Notes: generated from the sequence alone by a model not told the origin. A DNA stretch of 64,000 bases from Prosapia bicincta (GCA_036971475.1 JBAIZL010000006.1:3121001-3185000), one strand, 5' to 3'; positions 1-11,119 are shown, counted from the first letter of the stretch. Numbers and translations: made by a program.

Positions 1-180
1 ATAGGAATAATGGAAATTCACAGCAAAACAAGTAATAGGATGTTTCAAAACAGTTTTATTCAAGTGTTATTTAATTAAGAGTTCGGAAAAAACAGATATT
101 GGAAAATGTTATTATATCATTTATATTTTGCAGTTTTTGGATTTTACATCATAGGTTTTTTGAATATTCATTTATTAATT

Positions 181-350
181 TGCTTGGCCAAAAAAGCACT
201 ACTTACAAATATTTCAGATTAGACATGTTTTCTACTTAGCTAGATTACCATCACTCTTGTTTGGGACTCTCAGCATTAAACAATGCACTGACCAAATTTG
301 AAATGTGTCTGCTGAGAAATATCAGCATGTAGTGTTTTTGCCAAGAAAAT
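181..350. repeat. PLE terminal (pLTR-like) inverted pair, decayed
   Basis: The right half (about 270-350, plus strand) reads AATGCACTGACC, a spacer, GAAATGTGTC, TGCTGAG and then TTGCCAAGAAAA. The left half (about 183-235) is a diverged reverse complement of the same end. Related ends lie at 4230-4310, directly after a Penelope-like GIY-YIG relic, and at 35385-35660, so I assign it to that element group. The GCA CUGA..GAAA..C UGC layout resembles a hammerhead core with a very short stem II. The assignment is inference by similarity within the window. Confidence 0.45.
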
Positions 351-654
351 AAATAAATAATTTATTGTAAAAATAATGATCTCAAGACCATTTAGCATAA
401 ATATAATCAATTTGCTTCTCAAAACTGAAACCTTGATTTACTGAACTTGTCTAATTTGAAAAGTATTGTAAGATACAAAATGCACTTTACTGGATTATAT
501 AAATATACAGATAAATTTAAAAACATAAAGGGTATCCCATAAAGGGGTAAATCTTTAATTGGTAATAACTATATATCTTTTACTCTTATAGTTGAAATGA
601 AATTTATCTAGCTTAAACAGTAAGTTATTTTGACAAATAATTCCTTACATCAAT

Positions 655-1741
655 TACGAGTGGGTACCTAAAAAAAGGCTTCTAAATATTTTTAGAAGCT
701 ATTTATTTTCAATTTTTTTACACGAACGACCTTATTCTCTTCAAAACAATCACCATTAAAACTAATAAATTTGTTCCACTGGTGCTTCCTTCTTTCAAAA
801 TATTTTTAGTAGTAATCTTTAGAAATTTCTGTCAGCTCTTCCCTCTTTTTTCCCTCTTCAACGTTGTCAAATTCATGTCCTTTCATGCGTGGAAACGAGA
901 AAATGTCGCACAATGCCAGGTCAGGAAAGTAAGGTGGGTGGGGCAGCTTATCTATGCCGTCTTTAGCCAAAAACTGGGTAATAGAGATGGGTGTATTTGA
1001 AGGTGCATTGTTGTGATGGAAAACCAGTCTTTTGTCTGCCACAAATAGTTTCTTTTTTTACTAACACTGTTATGCAATATTCTTAAAAACTTTTAAAAAC
1101 CAAATAAAAGATTTGATTGGTGGTCTGACCAGCAGGTGAACAAACTCTGAATCAGTTAAAATCTGTATAAGTTTCAGTCTGTTGTTTCAAAGCACGACTT
1201 GTTTCAACTTGATGCTCTTTTTGATTGTTAGTAAGAGCCTAAGGAAAAATCTTGGCAGCAACCCTTTTCATTCCCAAATCTTCCGTTAAAATTTGTTGAA
1301 CCAGGATAATCCACTACTCTCTGACAATTGATCAATCGTCTGTCAACGGTCTGAGTACAAGCTGTTGAATTTTTTCAACATTTTTGTCGATTCAGGCAGT
1401 TGATAGATGTCCAGAACGATTTATCATCAATCAAAATGTTGTCATTTTCAAACCATGCAAACCAATCATACACTTGTGTTTTCCCATAGTGCTAACTTTG
1501 TAAGGTGCTTTCAAAATTAAAACACAGTGAACAGCATTTTCAGCCATGAAAATTTCACAGCTGCATGTTGTTGAGCGCTAGCAAAAACAATCACTCCTGG
1601 CAAACAGAACAAGCCAGGTCGATAACACAGGCAGTGGTGAACTGATAATGCGTTGTGCTTTCCATGTCTAGCGGCAGACATGCGTACTACACAAGCTTTG
1701 CCCATGGCAATGCATTCTGTTTTTTTTTGTACTACCTTGTA
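655..1741 (-). mobile_element. mariner-type DNA transposon, decayed copy
   Basis: The element is bounded by TA dinucleotides at 655-656 and 1740-1741. Its imperfect terminal inverted repeats are TACGAGTGGGTACCTAAAAA on the left and, read from the right end inwards, TACAAGGTAGTACAAAAAAA. At about 1.08 kb between the TAs it is shorter than an intact mariner of about 1.3 kb, which agrees with loss of the central coding region. Insertion at TA and a transposase frame running right to left both fit the mariner family. Confidence 0.75.
692..1560 (-). pseudogene. mariner transposase pseudogene
   Basis: The minus-strand frame holds the C-terminal part of a mariner D,D34D transposase. FHHNNAP (usually HHDNAP, so the second catalytic Asp is Asn here) is followed by LPHPPYFPDLALCD, which keeps the third Asp. 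Then come a KG-F--VEE block and QWNKFISFNGDCFEE, matching the usual W.K.I...G.YFE terminus; the stop is at 692-694. The N-terminal half (about 1100-1560) is recognisable only as broken pieces such as VYDWFAWFENDN. The segment with the first catalytic Asp appears to be missing. It cannot encode an active enzyme. Confidence 0.75.
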
Positions 1742-2799
1742 TAATTAATTTTCAAATTTGTTTTTGTATTTGGAGTTTTGTGTCTAGAATTTTCCATTAC
1801 TCAACAATCTTCTGATCATTTGGTATTGTATAAGACTTTTAAGTGCCTTTCTAGTGGAGTTGGTTGTGTCATAGGACTAATTACACTATGTCAAAGCTTG
1901 AATACAAGACAAACAAGTATGTTTCCTTTTACTTTGCAGCAAACTGAGAAGGTAGAAATGGTACTTGTAAGATGTTGAAATGGTTGGAAGAAGCAAATTT
2001 GCAAATTATCTATTTACTTTTCGGAAAGAACTGAATGTGGAAAGACACACTAGAAATAACCTCAAGGAAGCCTAAAAACTAGTATTGGCATGTTTGTGCA
2101 GAATATGAGTCAGAAAATCAAATCCTTGGATGAGGTGAGAGGGACCAGTTGTAATCACATAAAAGTACTTCAGCCTTCCACACCAGGGCTGAGATTTCTA
2201 GAAAATTGGTATGAAGACACCGAAATTTATTGTATAGAAATTTATTTCTGCTTTCTGCTTTTCAACTTCTGATGGACCTCTTTTGAGGGATGCCATTTTG
2301 AGCTATTTCTATGTCTGTGATTGTAAACTACAACTTACATGTACATAAAGTTTGAGTAAATTAAATCAATAAAACAAAAAATTAAAAAAAAAGAAACATT
2401 GACCATACTCACTAGTCAGCCAGGTTAATCACCAGGTTATGTTATTGTGTAGAGTGATGCCTGTATTAAAATCAGGTTTTAATGTGAATCAACAGTGCAT
2501 GTGTTTTGTTTAGTGTTGTACACTTGTTGTCTAATACTTTTTTATACGTCCTATTGCTTCAGTGCATTGAAGGAAAGGTGATATTTGTAGATGTGGAGTT
2601 TTTATTGGTTCTGGTTGATGTTTGGGTTGCTGTGTGTTTCTAGTGTGTGGCTTGTGAATACAAGTAAGTGTCGTTCTTAATCACTAAATTAATTAATACG
2701 AGAATCACTAAAATTATGTTAGAAAATTTAAAACATACTGGTTTTCTCAATGTAGAATCAGCTACAGTTTATATATAGTTTAGTTTGTATTTGCAAATA
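1742..2799. other. no gene recognised; A-rich 3' end-like tract
   Basis: No supported coding exon is seen. A tract at about 2368-2394 has AATAAAAC followed by two short A runs, which resembles the poly(A) end of a retroposed sequence. The body upstream (about 1770-2360) is not recognised, so its identity stays open. Confidence 0.3.
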
Positions 2800-3142
2800 C
2801 CAGTATAATTTGGTTCCTGTTATAATAGAGTTATTATGGTTAATTTTTTTATATAGGCTAATGACAGATTACAGACAATTACTTCATGCTTTTTCAGCAC
2901 TCAATGTTTTGAATTTTTGTCCGAAATTCTTTCTCAAGAGCTCATTTTTGTTAATCTAATATTCAACATAGCTTACAATTTATAAAATTCAAAACAAAGA
3001 AAAATTCATAAAATACAAACTTCGGAAATATATTCGAAAAGTTAAGTTGTAATAGCATGAATTAATTGTCTGTGATCTGTCATTAGCCTATATAGAATAA
3101 TTGAATAGTTATTAACAGACATTAAATAAAAAAAATACTGGT
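2800..3142. mobile_element. MITE with about 95-bp terminal inverted repeats
   Basis: The ends CCAGTAT and ATACTGG start inverted arms of about 95 bp that share TATATAGGCTAATGACAGAT, then ACAGACAATTA and TTCATGCT. The arms differ by substitutions and small indels, so the copy is old. There is no coding capacity. The superfamily is not determined. Confidence 0.65.
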
Positions 3143-3399
3143 CTATTTTTGTTATATGTTGTACTTAACAACAAATATGTTGTTTTATATTTGTTATTAA
3201 CTCTACCTTATATCTTGTTTTCTGAAAATGTTCAGTAATTCTATTTTTGATGTCATGTTTTTATCTGCTAGTGTGATGAATTATTTTTCCTCATGCTATG
3301 TTTTTGAAGTGATAAATTCTATACGCGCGTTAAGCAAAACATGAGATTAAATCATTGCTTTCGCGTCAGAAACGCATACCTTACACGTATATTTCCGTC

Positions 3400-3660
3400 A
3401 AGTGACTCAAGTGGATTAAATAATAACATATGATTTCATGTAACACCTGATTTCGTATTATAGGTTATGTTGTAAAACAGCTGTTTCACATGCAGATTAT
3501 TATTTATTTATAATCATAGATTATTTATTTAATAAATGGTTTTCATCAGTTAATAAATATATTAATTGATTTAAATTTTGATAGATCTCAATACAAATAA
3601 TTCAATTTAACGATAATAATAAGTTTTGTAATTGTAGTCCAATCTTTGAAAGGAAAACAT
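3400..3660 (+). repeat. interspersed repeat family R, copy 1
   Basis: It shares an AACATATGATTTCAT block, then a TTATAGGTTATG block and a CAGCTGTTT block with copies at 28640-29100, 48560-48905 and, reversed, 58255-58400. There is no coding potential. The class is unknown. Confidence 0.5.
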
Positions 3661-3796
3661 TTTTAGGCCTGTCTTGTACTTTAAAAAAAAAACTGATTTG
3701 AATTGAATTTCTAATATCAATTTCTGCAAACTATTTCTTTAAAACATCTAACACAACTAAAAAAAACACCTACACAATAAAAAATGTGTATAGGTT

Positions 3797-4310
3797 TTGT
3801 ATACTCCAACAGAGCTGGAGTATACAAAATCACATGCAACGACTATCCTAGCTTTAAACCTAGGTCAAACAGGGAGAAACTTTACCACACGACATAAGGA
3901 ACACATAAAAAACACACTACCTAAATCAAACTTCGCCATACTCATACAGAACACATTACACAAACACCAATATAGTCACTAATCTAAAAATCCTTCACTA
4001 CATTTAAAAAAGTAACAAACTAAACGCAACAGATAACTACGAGTATACAAACACCAAAAACCATCCACAACAGATTCTAAACAATAAAACACAATGACAG
4101 TCAAATATTATATTGAACACATAACTAAGAAATACTGTATGAGCAATAATATACCATAGAATACCAAAACACCACAAACTCACACCAATACATCACACCT
4201 AAGCAACAGTCTTGTCTGTGACTCACACCGTTGAACAATGCACTGATCTAGTGTGAAATGCATCTACTGAAAAATACCAGTAAGTAGTGTTTTCCCCCCC
4301 AAGTGATACC
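3797..4310 (+). mobile_element. Penelope-like element 3' relic with GIY-YIG endonuclease
   Basis: Plus-strand pieces read AGVYKITCND and, after a frameshift, GQTGRNFTTRHKEHIKNT, then NLKILHYI. These match the GIY-YIG endonuclease C-terminal domain of Penelope-like retroelements (usual form GVYKI.C..C...Y.GQTGR.F..R..EH). The frame is shifted within the domain and stops soon after, so it is a pseudogene. The last hundred bases hold a terminal motif (CACTGATCT, GAAATGCATC) related to the ends at 181-350 and 35385-35660. The reverse transcriptase portion is absent, as is typical of 5'-truncated copies. Confidence 0.75.
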
Positions 4311-4457
4311 AAAATTAGTGTTTTAAAATTAATTATGAAAATAGTTGCCCTTTTCATCACTTACATGGGCCACTACATTGGTTGTAGATTGAAGACCGTT
4401 GATGCAGGTTATAAACACCATAGGGTTAACAAAAGATATTAATTTTTCATTGGGTTA

Positions 4458-4623
4458 GTTGGGGCTGAACCAAGAAAACGATGGCTGCAGGACGTTGAGG
4501 AAGATTTAAGAGTACTCGGCATTACAGCATGGAAACAGAAGGCTAAGGATAGAAGTACATGGCGGAACATTGTTAAGGAAGCCAAGGCCCACCCCGGGCT
4601 GTAGCGCTACGTAGTAGTAGTAG
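4458..4623 (+). mobile_element. LINE ORF2 3' end with (GTA)n tail
   Basis: An open stretch reads [16 protein letters not shown], then a G..W...AKDR..WR.IV segment and AKAHPGL before a TAG at 4602. This is the familiar C-terminal end of insect non-LTR retrotransposon reverse transcriptases (RKRW..DV..DL / A.DR..WR / A..H.GL). A short GTA repeat (4610-4623) follows as the tail. Only the extreme 3' end of the element is present. Confidence 0.75.
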
Positions 4624-4922
4624 TTGGAGCTGAAAAAGTACTTGGAGGTTCTTTGGTACATATCCAGGATTAAATGTCCTATAGCCAACTCAGGTGTCTT
4701 AAAAAATTATTTGAATCTGAAGATTATATAAATTATAGTATACAACGTTTTAATTTTGATTAAGTATTTACAAATTTATTAGATTTAAAATAAGAATTGT
4801 TTAAATAATTTATTATAACTTTTAAAAAAATAACATTTTAAAATGATTTATATATTTTTTTAAATATACTAAACACTATTTTATAGAAACCAGTTTTAGT
4901 TTATTTTTTGTTTGTGTTTTAG

Positions 4923-5013
4923 AAACACTACTCAGAATCTCGTGATATAGATACAATATCTCGAGTACATGGCGAGCTGGACGAATTAAAAGGCATAATG
5001 GTTCGGAATATAG
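4923..5013 (+). CDS. VAMP7: VAMP7 exon, start of the R-SNARE motif
   Basis: This internal coding exon lies after the acceptor tgttttag and ends at the donor G|GTAAAC. It encodes KHYSESRDID, then a helix ending in DELKGIMVRNI plus the first base of the next codon (91 nt, leaving phase 1). DELKGIMVRNI is the hallmark of vesicle-associated membrane protein 7, a longin-type R-SNARE that drives fusion of late endosomes, lysosomes and secretory vesicles. The exon joins in frame to 8388-8548, where the split codon becomes Asp. The preceding exons, which should encode the N-terminal longin domain, are not visible in bases 1-4900 and are presumed to lie left of the window. Identification is from motif and exon-order match to the family. 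Confidence 0.92.
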
Positions 5014-5137
5014 GTAAACTTATATTACACATTAAAAATATATTTTAGTACATATTCAATATCAGAAAGATTTTTTTAATATCACTAGTAAATGTTTAAA
5101 TGAGAAAAAATCCTTTTGTGTTAAAATAAAATATAAT

Positions 5138-6270
5138 AAATGTTTGTGTGTAACCGTGTTTTTACAGTATGTTTATAATCTTAGACTTTTCATTGTATTA
5201 CCAAAAATACTAAAGCAGATCTTGCTATGCAGTACTGCATTAGCTATCAAACTGTATTTTTTACTGTATCTTTTAGAAAGAATCAACTTGAAGTAAGATA
5301 AATGTTTGTGTGTAACCGTGTTTCACAGTATGTTTATAATCTTTGATTTTTCATTGTATTACCAAGAATACTAAAGCAGATCTTGCTATGTAATACTGCA
5401 TTAGCTATCAAACTGTATTTTTTACTGTATCTTTTAGAAAGAATCAACTTGAAGTAAGATAAATGTTTGTGTTTAACCGTGTTTTTACAGTATGTTTATA
5501 ATCTTTGATTTTTCATTGTATTACCAAGAATACTAAAGCAGATCTTGCTATGCAATACTGCATTAGCTATCAAACTGTATTTTTTACTGTATCTTTTAGA
5601 AAGAATCAACTTGAAGTAAGATAAATGTTTGTGTTTAACCGTGTTTTCACAGTATGTTTATAATCTTTGATTTTTCATTGTATTACCAAGAATACTAAAG
5701 CAGATCTTGCTATGTAATACTGCATTAGCTATCAAACTGTATTTTTTACTGTATCTTTTAGAAAGAATCAACTTGAAGTAAGATAAATGTTTGTGTTTAA
5801 CCGTGTTTTTACAGTATGTTTATAATCTTTGATTTTTCATTGTATTACCAAGAATACTAAAGCAGATCTTGCTATGCAATACTGCATTAGCTATCAAACT
5901 GTATTTTTTACTGTATCTTTTAGAAAGAATCAACTTGAAGTAAGATAAATGTTTGTGTTTAACCGTGTTTTCACAGTATGTTTATAATCTTTGATTTTTC
6001 ATTGTATTACCAAGTATACTAAAGCAGATCTTGCTATGCAATACTGCATTAGCTATCAAACTGTATTTTTTACTGTATCTTTTAGAAAGAATCAACTTGA
6101 AGTAAGATAAATGTTTGTGTTTAACCGTGTTTTCACAGTATGTTTATAATCTTTGATTTTTCATTGTATTACCAAGAATACCAAAGCAGATCTTGCTATG
6201 CAATACTGCATTAGCTATCAAACTGTATTTTTTACTGTATCTTTTAGAAAGAATCAACTTGAAATAAGAT
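5138..6270 (+). repeat. seven tandem copies of a 162-bp unit
   Basis: Copies start at 5138, 5300, 5461, 5623, 5785, 5947 and 6109; a truncated eighth starts at 6271. Units are nearly identical and differ at a few sites, for example ACCGTGTTTTTACAG against ACCGTGTTTTCACAG. The array lies in the VAMP7 intron between the exons at 4923 and 8388. Each unit ends with TATCTTTTAG followed by a short segment and then GTAAGA, which resembles an acceptor and donor around about 16 nt. Confidence 0.95.
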
Positions 6271-6275
6271 AAATG

Positions 6276-8387
6276 TTTTTTAGTTTTGGATTTTGAACCG
6301 AAGTATGATTTTATAAATATTAGAAGTTTGTACTAATTGTATTTGAAAGTGTATTTTATGATAATTTTGTGTTTGTATTTAAGATAAGACCTACATTATT
6401 TGTTAGTAATTTTTCACTTCACTTGTTTATTTTTGTGTGCTTAGCATTTATGGGGACTTTCTGCAGAATAGTATCTAAGTCTTCACAACATTTATTTTTA
6501 TTCTGTACTTTTAGAATTATATAAACAATTATTCCAATTAAAAATAAGCTACCTTATGATGCTAATAATTAATTATAAATTTCAAAAGTTAAAAAGATAG
6601 CCATATGTGTATAAAATCAATTATTTACCGACAGTGAGGTTTTAATGTATAGAAAAACCATTTCACTTTTTTAAAACTTTAAATTCTTGCATAGTAAAAG
6701 CATTAAAAGATTTAAACTAATTTTTTTCAAATAGTTATTATGAAATTGGTTTAGTTTAATATTTTTTAAAGCATAAAATAGTCAAACTAAGAAATTTTAA
6801 GTAGTTGATGGATAATATGTAACATAATAATATAGAATACATAAGGCAGGGGAGAAATTTCGAAATATGTATTGATGTAACTATGTATTCATATGGAAAT
6901 TATGTTTACAAACAAGTTAAATTTTTCTTACAATTATTTTTGAATCTATGCAAATTTTAGTATAGCTTATATTATGTAAACAAATTTGGAGAGCAAGCAT
7001 CTATGATTTAACCTAAAGATTTTTGGAATATTGGTGTGATGATGAAATGGGTATTTGATATGTTTTAAAAGGTTATTTTGTTGTTGAAACTCAAGTTAGA
7101 TAAAAAATTTATTTTATTATTGGATTGAATTAAAATTGTATTTGGAAGTTAGAAATACAGAATTTTTTTTCTCAAGAGAGGGGATAAATATGTAACATTA
7201 CCTTAGTCAATAAAATAATATTAATATTATTTACCAGCATTCAAAAACAAATCTGAACAGTTACTTAAAAATAAAAAAAAATTGTGAATTGGCTCATTAA
7301 TAATATATGTAAAAAATGGGAAAGTTATCAGATTTCTACAAGGCATGAAACATGTATCAAGGGGTCCTAGGTGAGATGCGCAGAGGGGTGCGCAGAAGGT
7401 TAATAGCTGCTGCGTAACTATAATTATCGCCTCACATAACCATGAGCTTTTTGAGCGAGAGGTTTTTTTTCAAAATGCATTAAATCCAAGGGAGAGGGGA
7501 TTATGGAAATATGATCCTTAGAAGTTTCTTTTAGAAAAGAAGCAATGTTTAGTTACAATTTTTTAAAATGAGTTCTTAAAGTATAATTTTTATTTTTGCT
7601 TTAAATAATCTAATTAATTACGCACGATGATACATCCAGGCCAATCGAAACATCAATATGGCGTAAAGAACAAACAGAAACAATCAACTCTACAAACGTT
7701 TTCCAGTTAAGTGATAAAATAATTTGGTATATTCTTTCACTTCAAAATTGAATTCATATAAATAAAGTTTAATGTTGGTAAAGGTTTAGGTCAATCAAAT
7801 AATGAAAATCTTAAATTTTGTGTTACTCTCCGTGTATTATAAATAAGTGACTAAGCCACGTCGTATTATAAATTCTATTTTTCAAATACCAATTGTTAGA
7901 TTCATAGTATGTAAAATGCATTAAATTAATGAAACAACCTTACCAGCTGATATCTCATGTCTATACCTCAAATTCATTGATTGCACAATTGTTAACTTCA
8001 GTTAAATTGGTTAACTTCATAATGAAAGAGATTTAATATTTTAAAACGAGTGTAATTAGTATATAATTTTCTTTTGTTAAATTTTTGTTTGTATTTCAAG
8101 TTTTTAAATAATAAATTCTTGATTTGTATTTTTCGTAAAAAGTCTCTTTCTTCAAAAATATCTTTTTTTTAATGCAATTGAAGAGCACATAACTTTGCAG
8201 GTTAACTAATAATTATGTAACATATAACTGCAATATTTAACATCTATTATCATAATAAACAGTTTTACAAAATATTTATAGTAATTGTAATTATAAAATA
8301 AAAAGAAAGTAAAATGAAATTTTTCTTTGTTGACTTAAGTAGGAATTGACTTTAAAAAAAATTATATGGCTTGTTTTATGTTTGTAG
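6276..8387 (+). other. VAMP7 intron remainder, no gene seen
   Basis: This is AT-rich intron sequence with no supported coding exon. A short patch at about 7360-7440 is unusually rich in G and CpG but has no recognisable feature. The last 80 bases before the exon weakly resemble the end of repeat family R. Confidence 0.5.
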
Positions 8388-8548
8388 ACAATGTAGCAAT
8401 GAGAGGAGAGAAACTGGAATTGCTTGTAAATAAAACTGATAATTTGAGCGCTAACTCTGTAACATTTAGAGCTCAGAGTCGACATCTACAACGTTCTCTT
8501 TTCTGGAAAAATGTAAAATTGTATGTCATAATGGCTGGAATAGCAGTG
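8388..8548 (+). CDS. VAMP7: VAMP7 exon, SNARE core and start of membrane anchor
   Basis: The exon follows the acceptor tttgtag and ends at donor GTG|GTAAGT; it is 161 nt (phase 1 in, phase 0 out). It encodes NVAMRGEKLELLVNKTDNL, then a Ser-rich helix with SVTFRAQSRHLQR, and FWKNVKLYVIMAGIAV. The Arg in AMRGEKL aligns with the zero-layer Arg that defines R-SNAREs. KTDNL..(N/D)SVTF..QSR.L matches the VAMP7 C-terminal SNARE helix, and the final hydrophobic run begins the tail anchor. An open frame starts upstream at 8366, but the splice junction and the upstream exon show that the ATG there is intronic. Confidence 0.93.
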
Positions 8549-9129
8549 GTAAGTATAGTAAATATTTTCTGCTTTTAAGGTTTTAATGAGAAGAATCTCA
8601 GTGTTCCTTATATTAACCTATTAATGGTATAAATGCTAAGTTTCTAGTAGTAATATTATTGTTTTTTTAGTACTCTTTAGCTTTGATGATTGTATTTCAA
8701 ATTTTCAATAATTTTTCACAAACAACATAAGCGGACAATAGTTTGATCTTTTATTAACGTACAATTATTTGTAGCGATCAAAATTTTGATTAAAAAAAAT
8801 ATATGAAACCATATTGAAAAAATGATTTAAACTAGATAAAAAGCAGGAATCATTTTATAACATCATGTTTTGGTTAATTATGTGTTTTAAAAATGGTTTA
8901 ATTTACTGAAAAAGATTGTATTGTATTGGCCGTTAAAATTAACTACTCAAGGGATGTCGGGTAGATTTGAGTACATATCGTATTATATAGAAATGGAAAA
9001 ATGAAACAAACTTGTCTTAGATGATCGGTATTAAGTGACAGAAAAATGCTATTAATATTAAAGAAGATACTAAAAAATTGGCACCACTTATTACAAAACT
9101 TTAAAATACTTAGTGATGATTAGTTTGAT

Positions 9130-9540
9130 TATTTGAAATTTAACAGGTTATTTAGCAATGTTAATTTGATTTAATTTGGTTATTTTATCACTGTAAATGT
9201 ATTTCATTCCTGACTTGTAAGTGATTGTAACTGTATAGGGGGGTTTTTTCATGTTTTTGTTACAATTAAATATGTAATAGTTTGCAATTGTTATGTTAAT
9301 AATATTTAAAAATTTTTGGATGTCACCCATTTTAGTTGTTTTTGTAATGTTTTATAATTAATTATAAGAATTATATTGTAGAGATGTTTACTTATGAACT
9401 ATTGTTATTATTGTAGGTAATTTTAATTGTTTACTTATGTATTGTAGGCCTGATGATGATAACATACGCCTAAGTATGATGATGATTGAAACGCCTGTGT
9501 AAATAAAAAATTGTACCTGACTCGAAAGTCAACCACATTT
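9130..9540. repeat. retroelement end with CTGATGA..GAAA motif
   Basis: At 9449-9495 the sequence AGGC-CTGATGA is followed by a hairpin (CATAC..GTATG), GATTGAAA and then C-GCCT. AGGC and GCCT are complementary, as the two stem I strands of a hammerhead would be, but the segment corresponding to stem III is nearly gone. It is interpreted as a decayed member of the hammerhead-bearing repeats described below. Confidence 0.3.
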
Positions 9541-9784
9541 ATCTAAACAATAAATTTAACATAATTAAAAAAAAAACTTAATAAGTAACAATGTGTAACT
9601 GTTTATAAAGAAACATGTTACTTATTTAAATTGTACATCAAAAACACACAAAATATGTGTTGATACTACAAAGATTTAGAGTTTGGAAAAATGACAAAAA
9701 AACACTTCACAATACAGACACAATGTAACGGTAACTCATTCTGTTGGACCAGACCTAGGTGTTACTTGTAACATGATTGGTCGG

Positions 9785-9866
9785 ATAGTGTAGGGGGCGT
9801 GGCCAAGGAGTTCCCCTCGCTTATAAATACGCATAGGTTTAGCTGTAAGTTAGTTATTTGTAAAAA
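9785..9866 (+). promoter_or_regulatory. putative Pol II promoter of a hammerhead-bearing repeat
   Basis: A GC-rich block (GGGGGCGTGGCC) is followed by TTATAAATAC at about 9821, a good TATA box, in otherwise AT-rich intron. A start site about 30 bases downstream would fall near 9850, some 20 bases before the hammerhead-like motif at 9868. Penelope-like elements and retrozymes carry promoter and ribozyme in this order in their terminal repeats. No transcript evidence is available. Confidence 0.45.
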
Positions 9867-9867
9867 T

Positions 9868-9910
9868 ACCTCTGAAGATGATTACTTTGTAACAGAAATG
9901 TACATAAGGT
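9868..9910 (+). ncRNA. hammerhead-like motif, family A, copy 1
   Basis: The order is ACCT, CTGAAGA, a degraded stem II (GATTAC TTT GTAACA), GAAA, ATGTACAT, A, AGGT. ACCU pairs with AGGU (stem I). CUGAAGA matches CUGANGA. The palindrome AUGUACAU occupies the stem III position and A would be the cleavage-site H17. Two outer stem II pairs are lost, so catalysis is doubtful. Confidence 0.55.
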
Positions 9911-10239
9911 CAAATAAAATTTGTTGAATTTGTGGTGAGAGGTTGTTTTAATTAATATACAGATAAAATTGATAAAATTCATGGTTTTTTCTATAAAACA
10001 GAGCACTATGTTAGAATATAGCTGAAAAGAATTAAAACTCCGATTTCTCATCTTATCCTTTGAGCATCTCAACAGTATGCACTACAGCTAATGTTAGATT
10101 GCCTGTATAGCACAACCCAAGGAAGTACTGTTTGTATTATTTATTGATACCTCAAAATAATAGACATGAAGTGCAAATTTTGCTGCAATTTAATTTGACT
10201 ATTCAATTTAATAAATAATTTGTAACAAATAAGAACATT

Positions 10240-10390
10240 AACTAAATAAATAAAACCCACTAACCACAATACAAAAATCTTTATTACAATTACTTTATTT
10301 ATATTTTGATTAGATGGTAATCATCTTCAGAAGTACTTCTGAAATGTACATAAAGTAATTGTAATAAAGTGGGTTTATTTGTTTAGTTAA
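10240..10390. repeat. inverted pair of family A repeat ends
   Basis: The left arm (minus strand, motif at 10292-10334) has ACUU, CUGAAGA, a stem II-like segment, AAAAUAUAAAUA and AAGU. The right arm (10335-10390) has ACTTCT fused to GAAATGTACATA and AAGT, so its core and stem II are deleted. The outer flanks share CCCAC-type tails with the other family A copies. It lies in the last VAMP7 intron. Confidence 0.6.
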
Positions 10391-10661
10391 AAAATTAGTC
10401 CACGGTGATCAACAAATTTATTAATAAAAATAAGAACATAATATTGTGTTTATTTTGTTTAATTTAGAAAGTCTATGGTGTTAGTATTTTAAGATTAGGG
10501 CAGCCAATAGTCAGATTTATACTTTAGTTTTCTATGGTGTCTATGGAAATGAACAAAAATAACGTTCAACAAACCCAACAGACTGTTTCTTAATTTTAGA
10601 TAATAAATATATTTATAAATAACGTTTAAATCGGGAGTAATATTTTTTTTTTGTATTTCAG

Positions 10662-10724
10662 GTAATTATTTACATTCTCATCTCATGGTCTTGTGGCAGC
10701 TTCACTTGGTCCAATTGCCTATAA
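10662..10724 (+). CDS. VAMP7: VAMP7 last coding exon
   Basis: It follows a strong polypyrimidine tract and acceptor (ttgtatttcag) and encodes VIIYILISW, SCGSFTW and SNCL before TAA at 10722-10724. Together with the previous exon it completes the transmembrane anchor. The short luminal tail resembles the CGGFTW..C tail of VAMP7 orthologues. Phase 0 joins exactly to the preceding exon. The frame continues no further, so this is the natural C terminus. Confidence 0.9.
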   Translation, partial: VIIYILISWSCGSFTWSNCL

Positions 10725-11000
10725 ATAGTAATACTGTTTTGTTTATAATTACTGCTTTACTTTGTTACTATTATTATTATTATTATTACTACTACCATTA
10801 TCATCTCTCTATTTTTATTGTGTTTGCACCTATTTCTACATGTATATGATATTACTCGTAATATACCTTTATTTTGATTTGTATATAATGTTAAATGCAA
10901 TTTTAGAAGTTATTAATAACTGTTACAAAAGAAATTTTTTATTCGTCATTTGTTTCTTATGATTAAATATTTGTGTAATTTTCAATAAAGACATATTTGG
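10725..11000 (+). terminator. VAMP7: VAMP7 3' UTR and poly(A) signal
   Basis: The 3' UTR begins with TTATTATTA-type repeats (about 10770-10795). A canonical AATAAA lies at 10984-10989, followed by a GT-rich stretch (TTTGGTATGTTGTT), as expected for a cleavage and polyadenylation site. The 66-codon open frame at 10762 is this low-complexity UTR. Confidence 0.75.
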
Positions 11001-11119
11001 TATGTTGTTATTTATCTTGAGGTCTTTTGTAATTATTTTTATGATTTAAGTACTTGTCTAAAGTCACTAATATACTGGAATTTTCCAGGAGATGTGGTTT
11101 GCTACACTAGTGTTTAACA

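Noticed and set aside
5138..6270. CRISPR array
   Set aside because: Units are directly abutting 162-bp repeats without spacers, in a eukaryotic intron.
7360..7440. CpG-island-like patch in the VAMP7 intron
   Set aside because: Too short, with no promoter motif or exon nearby.
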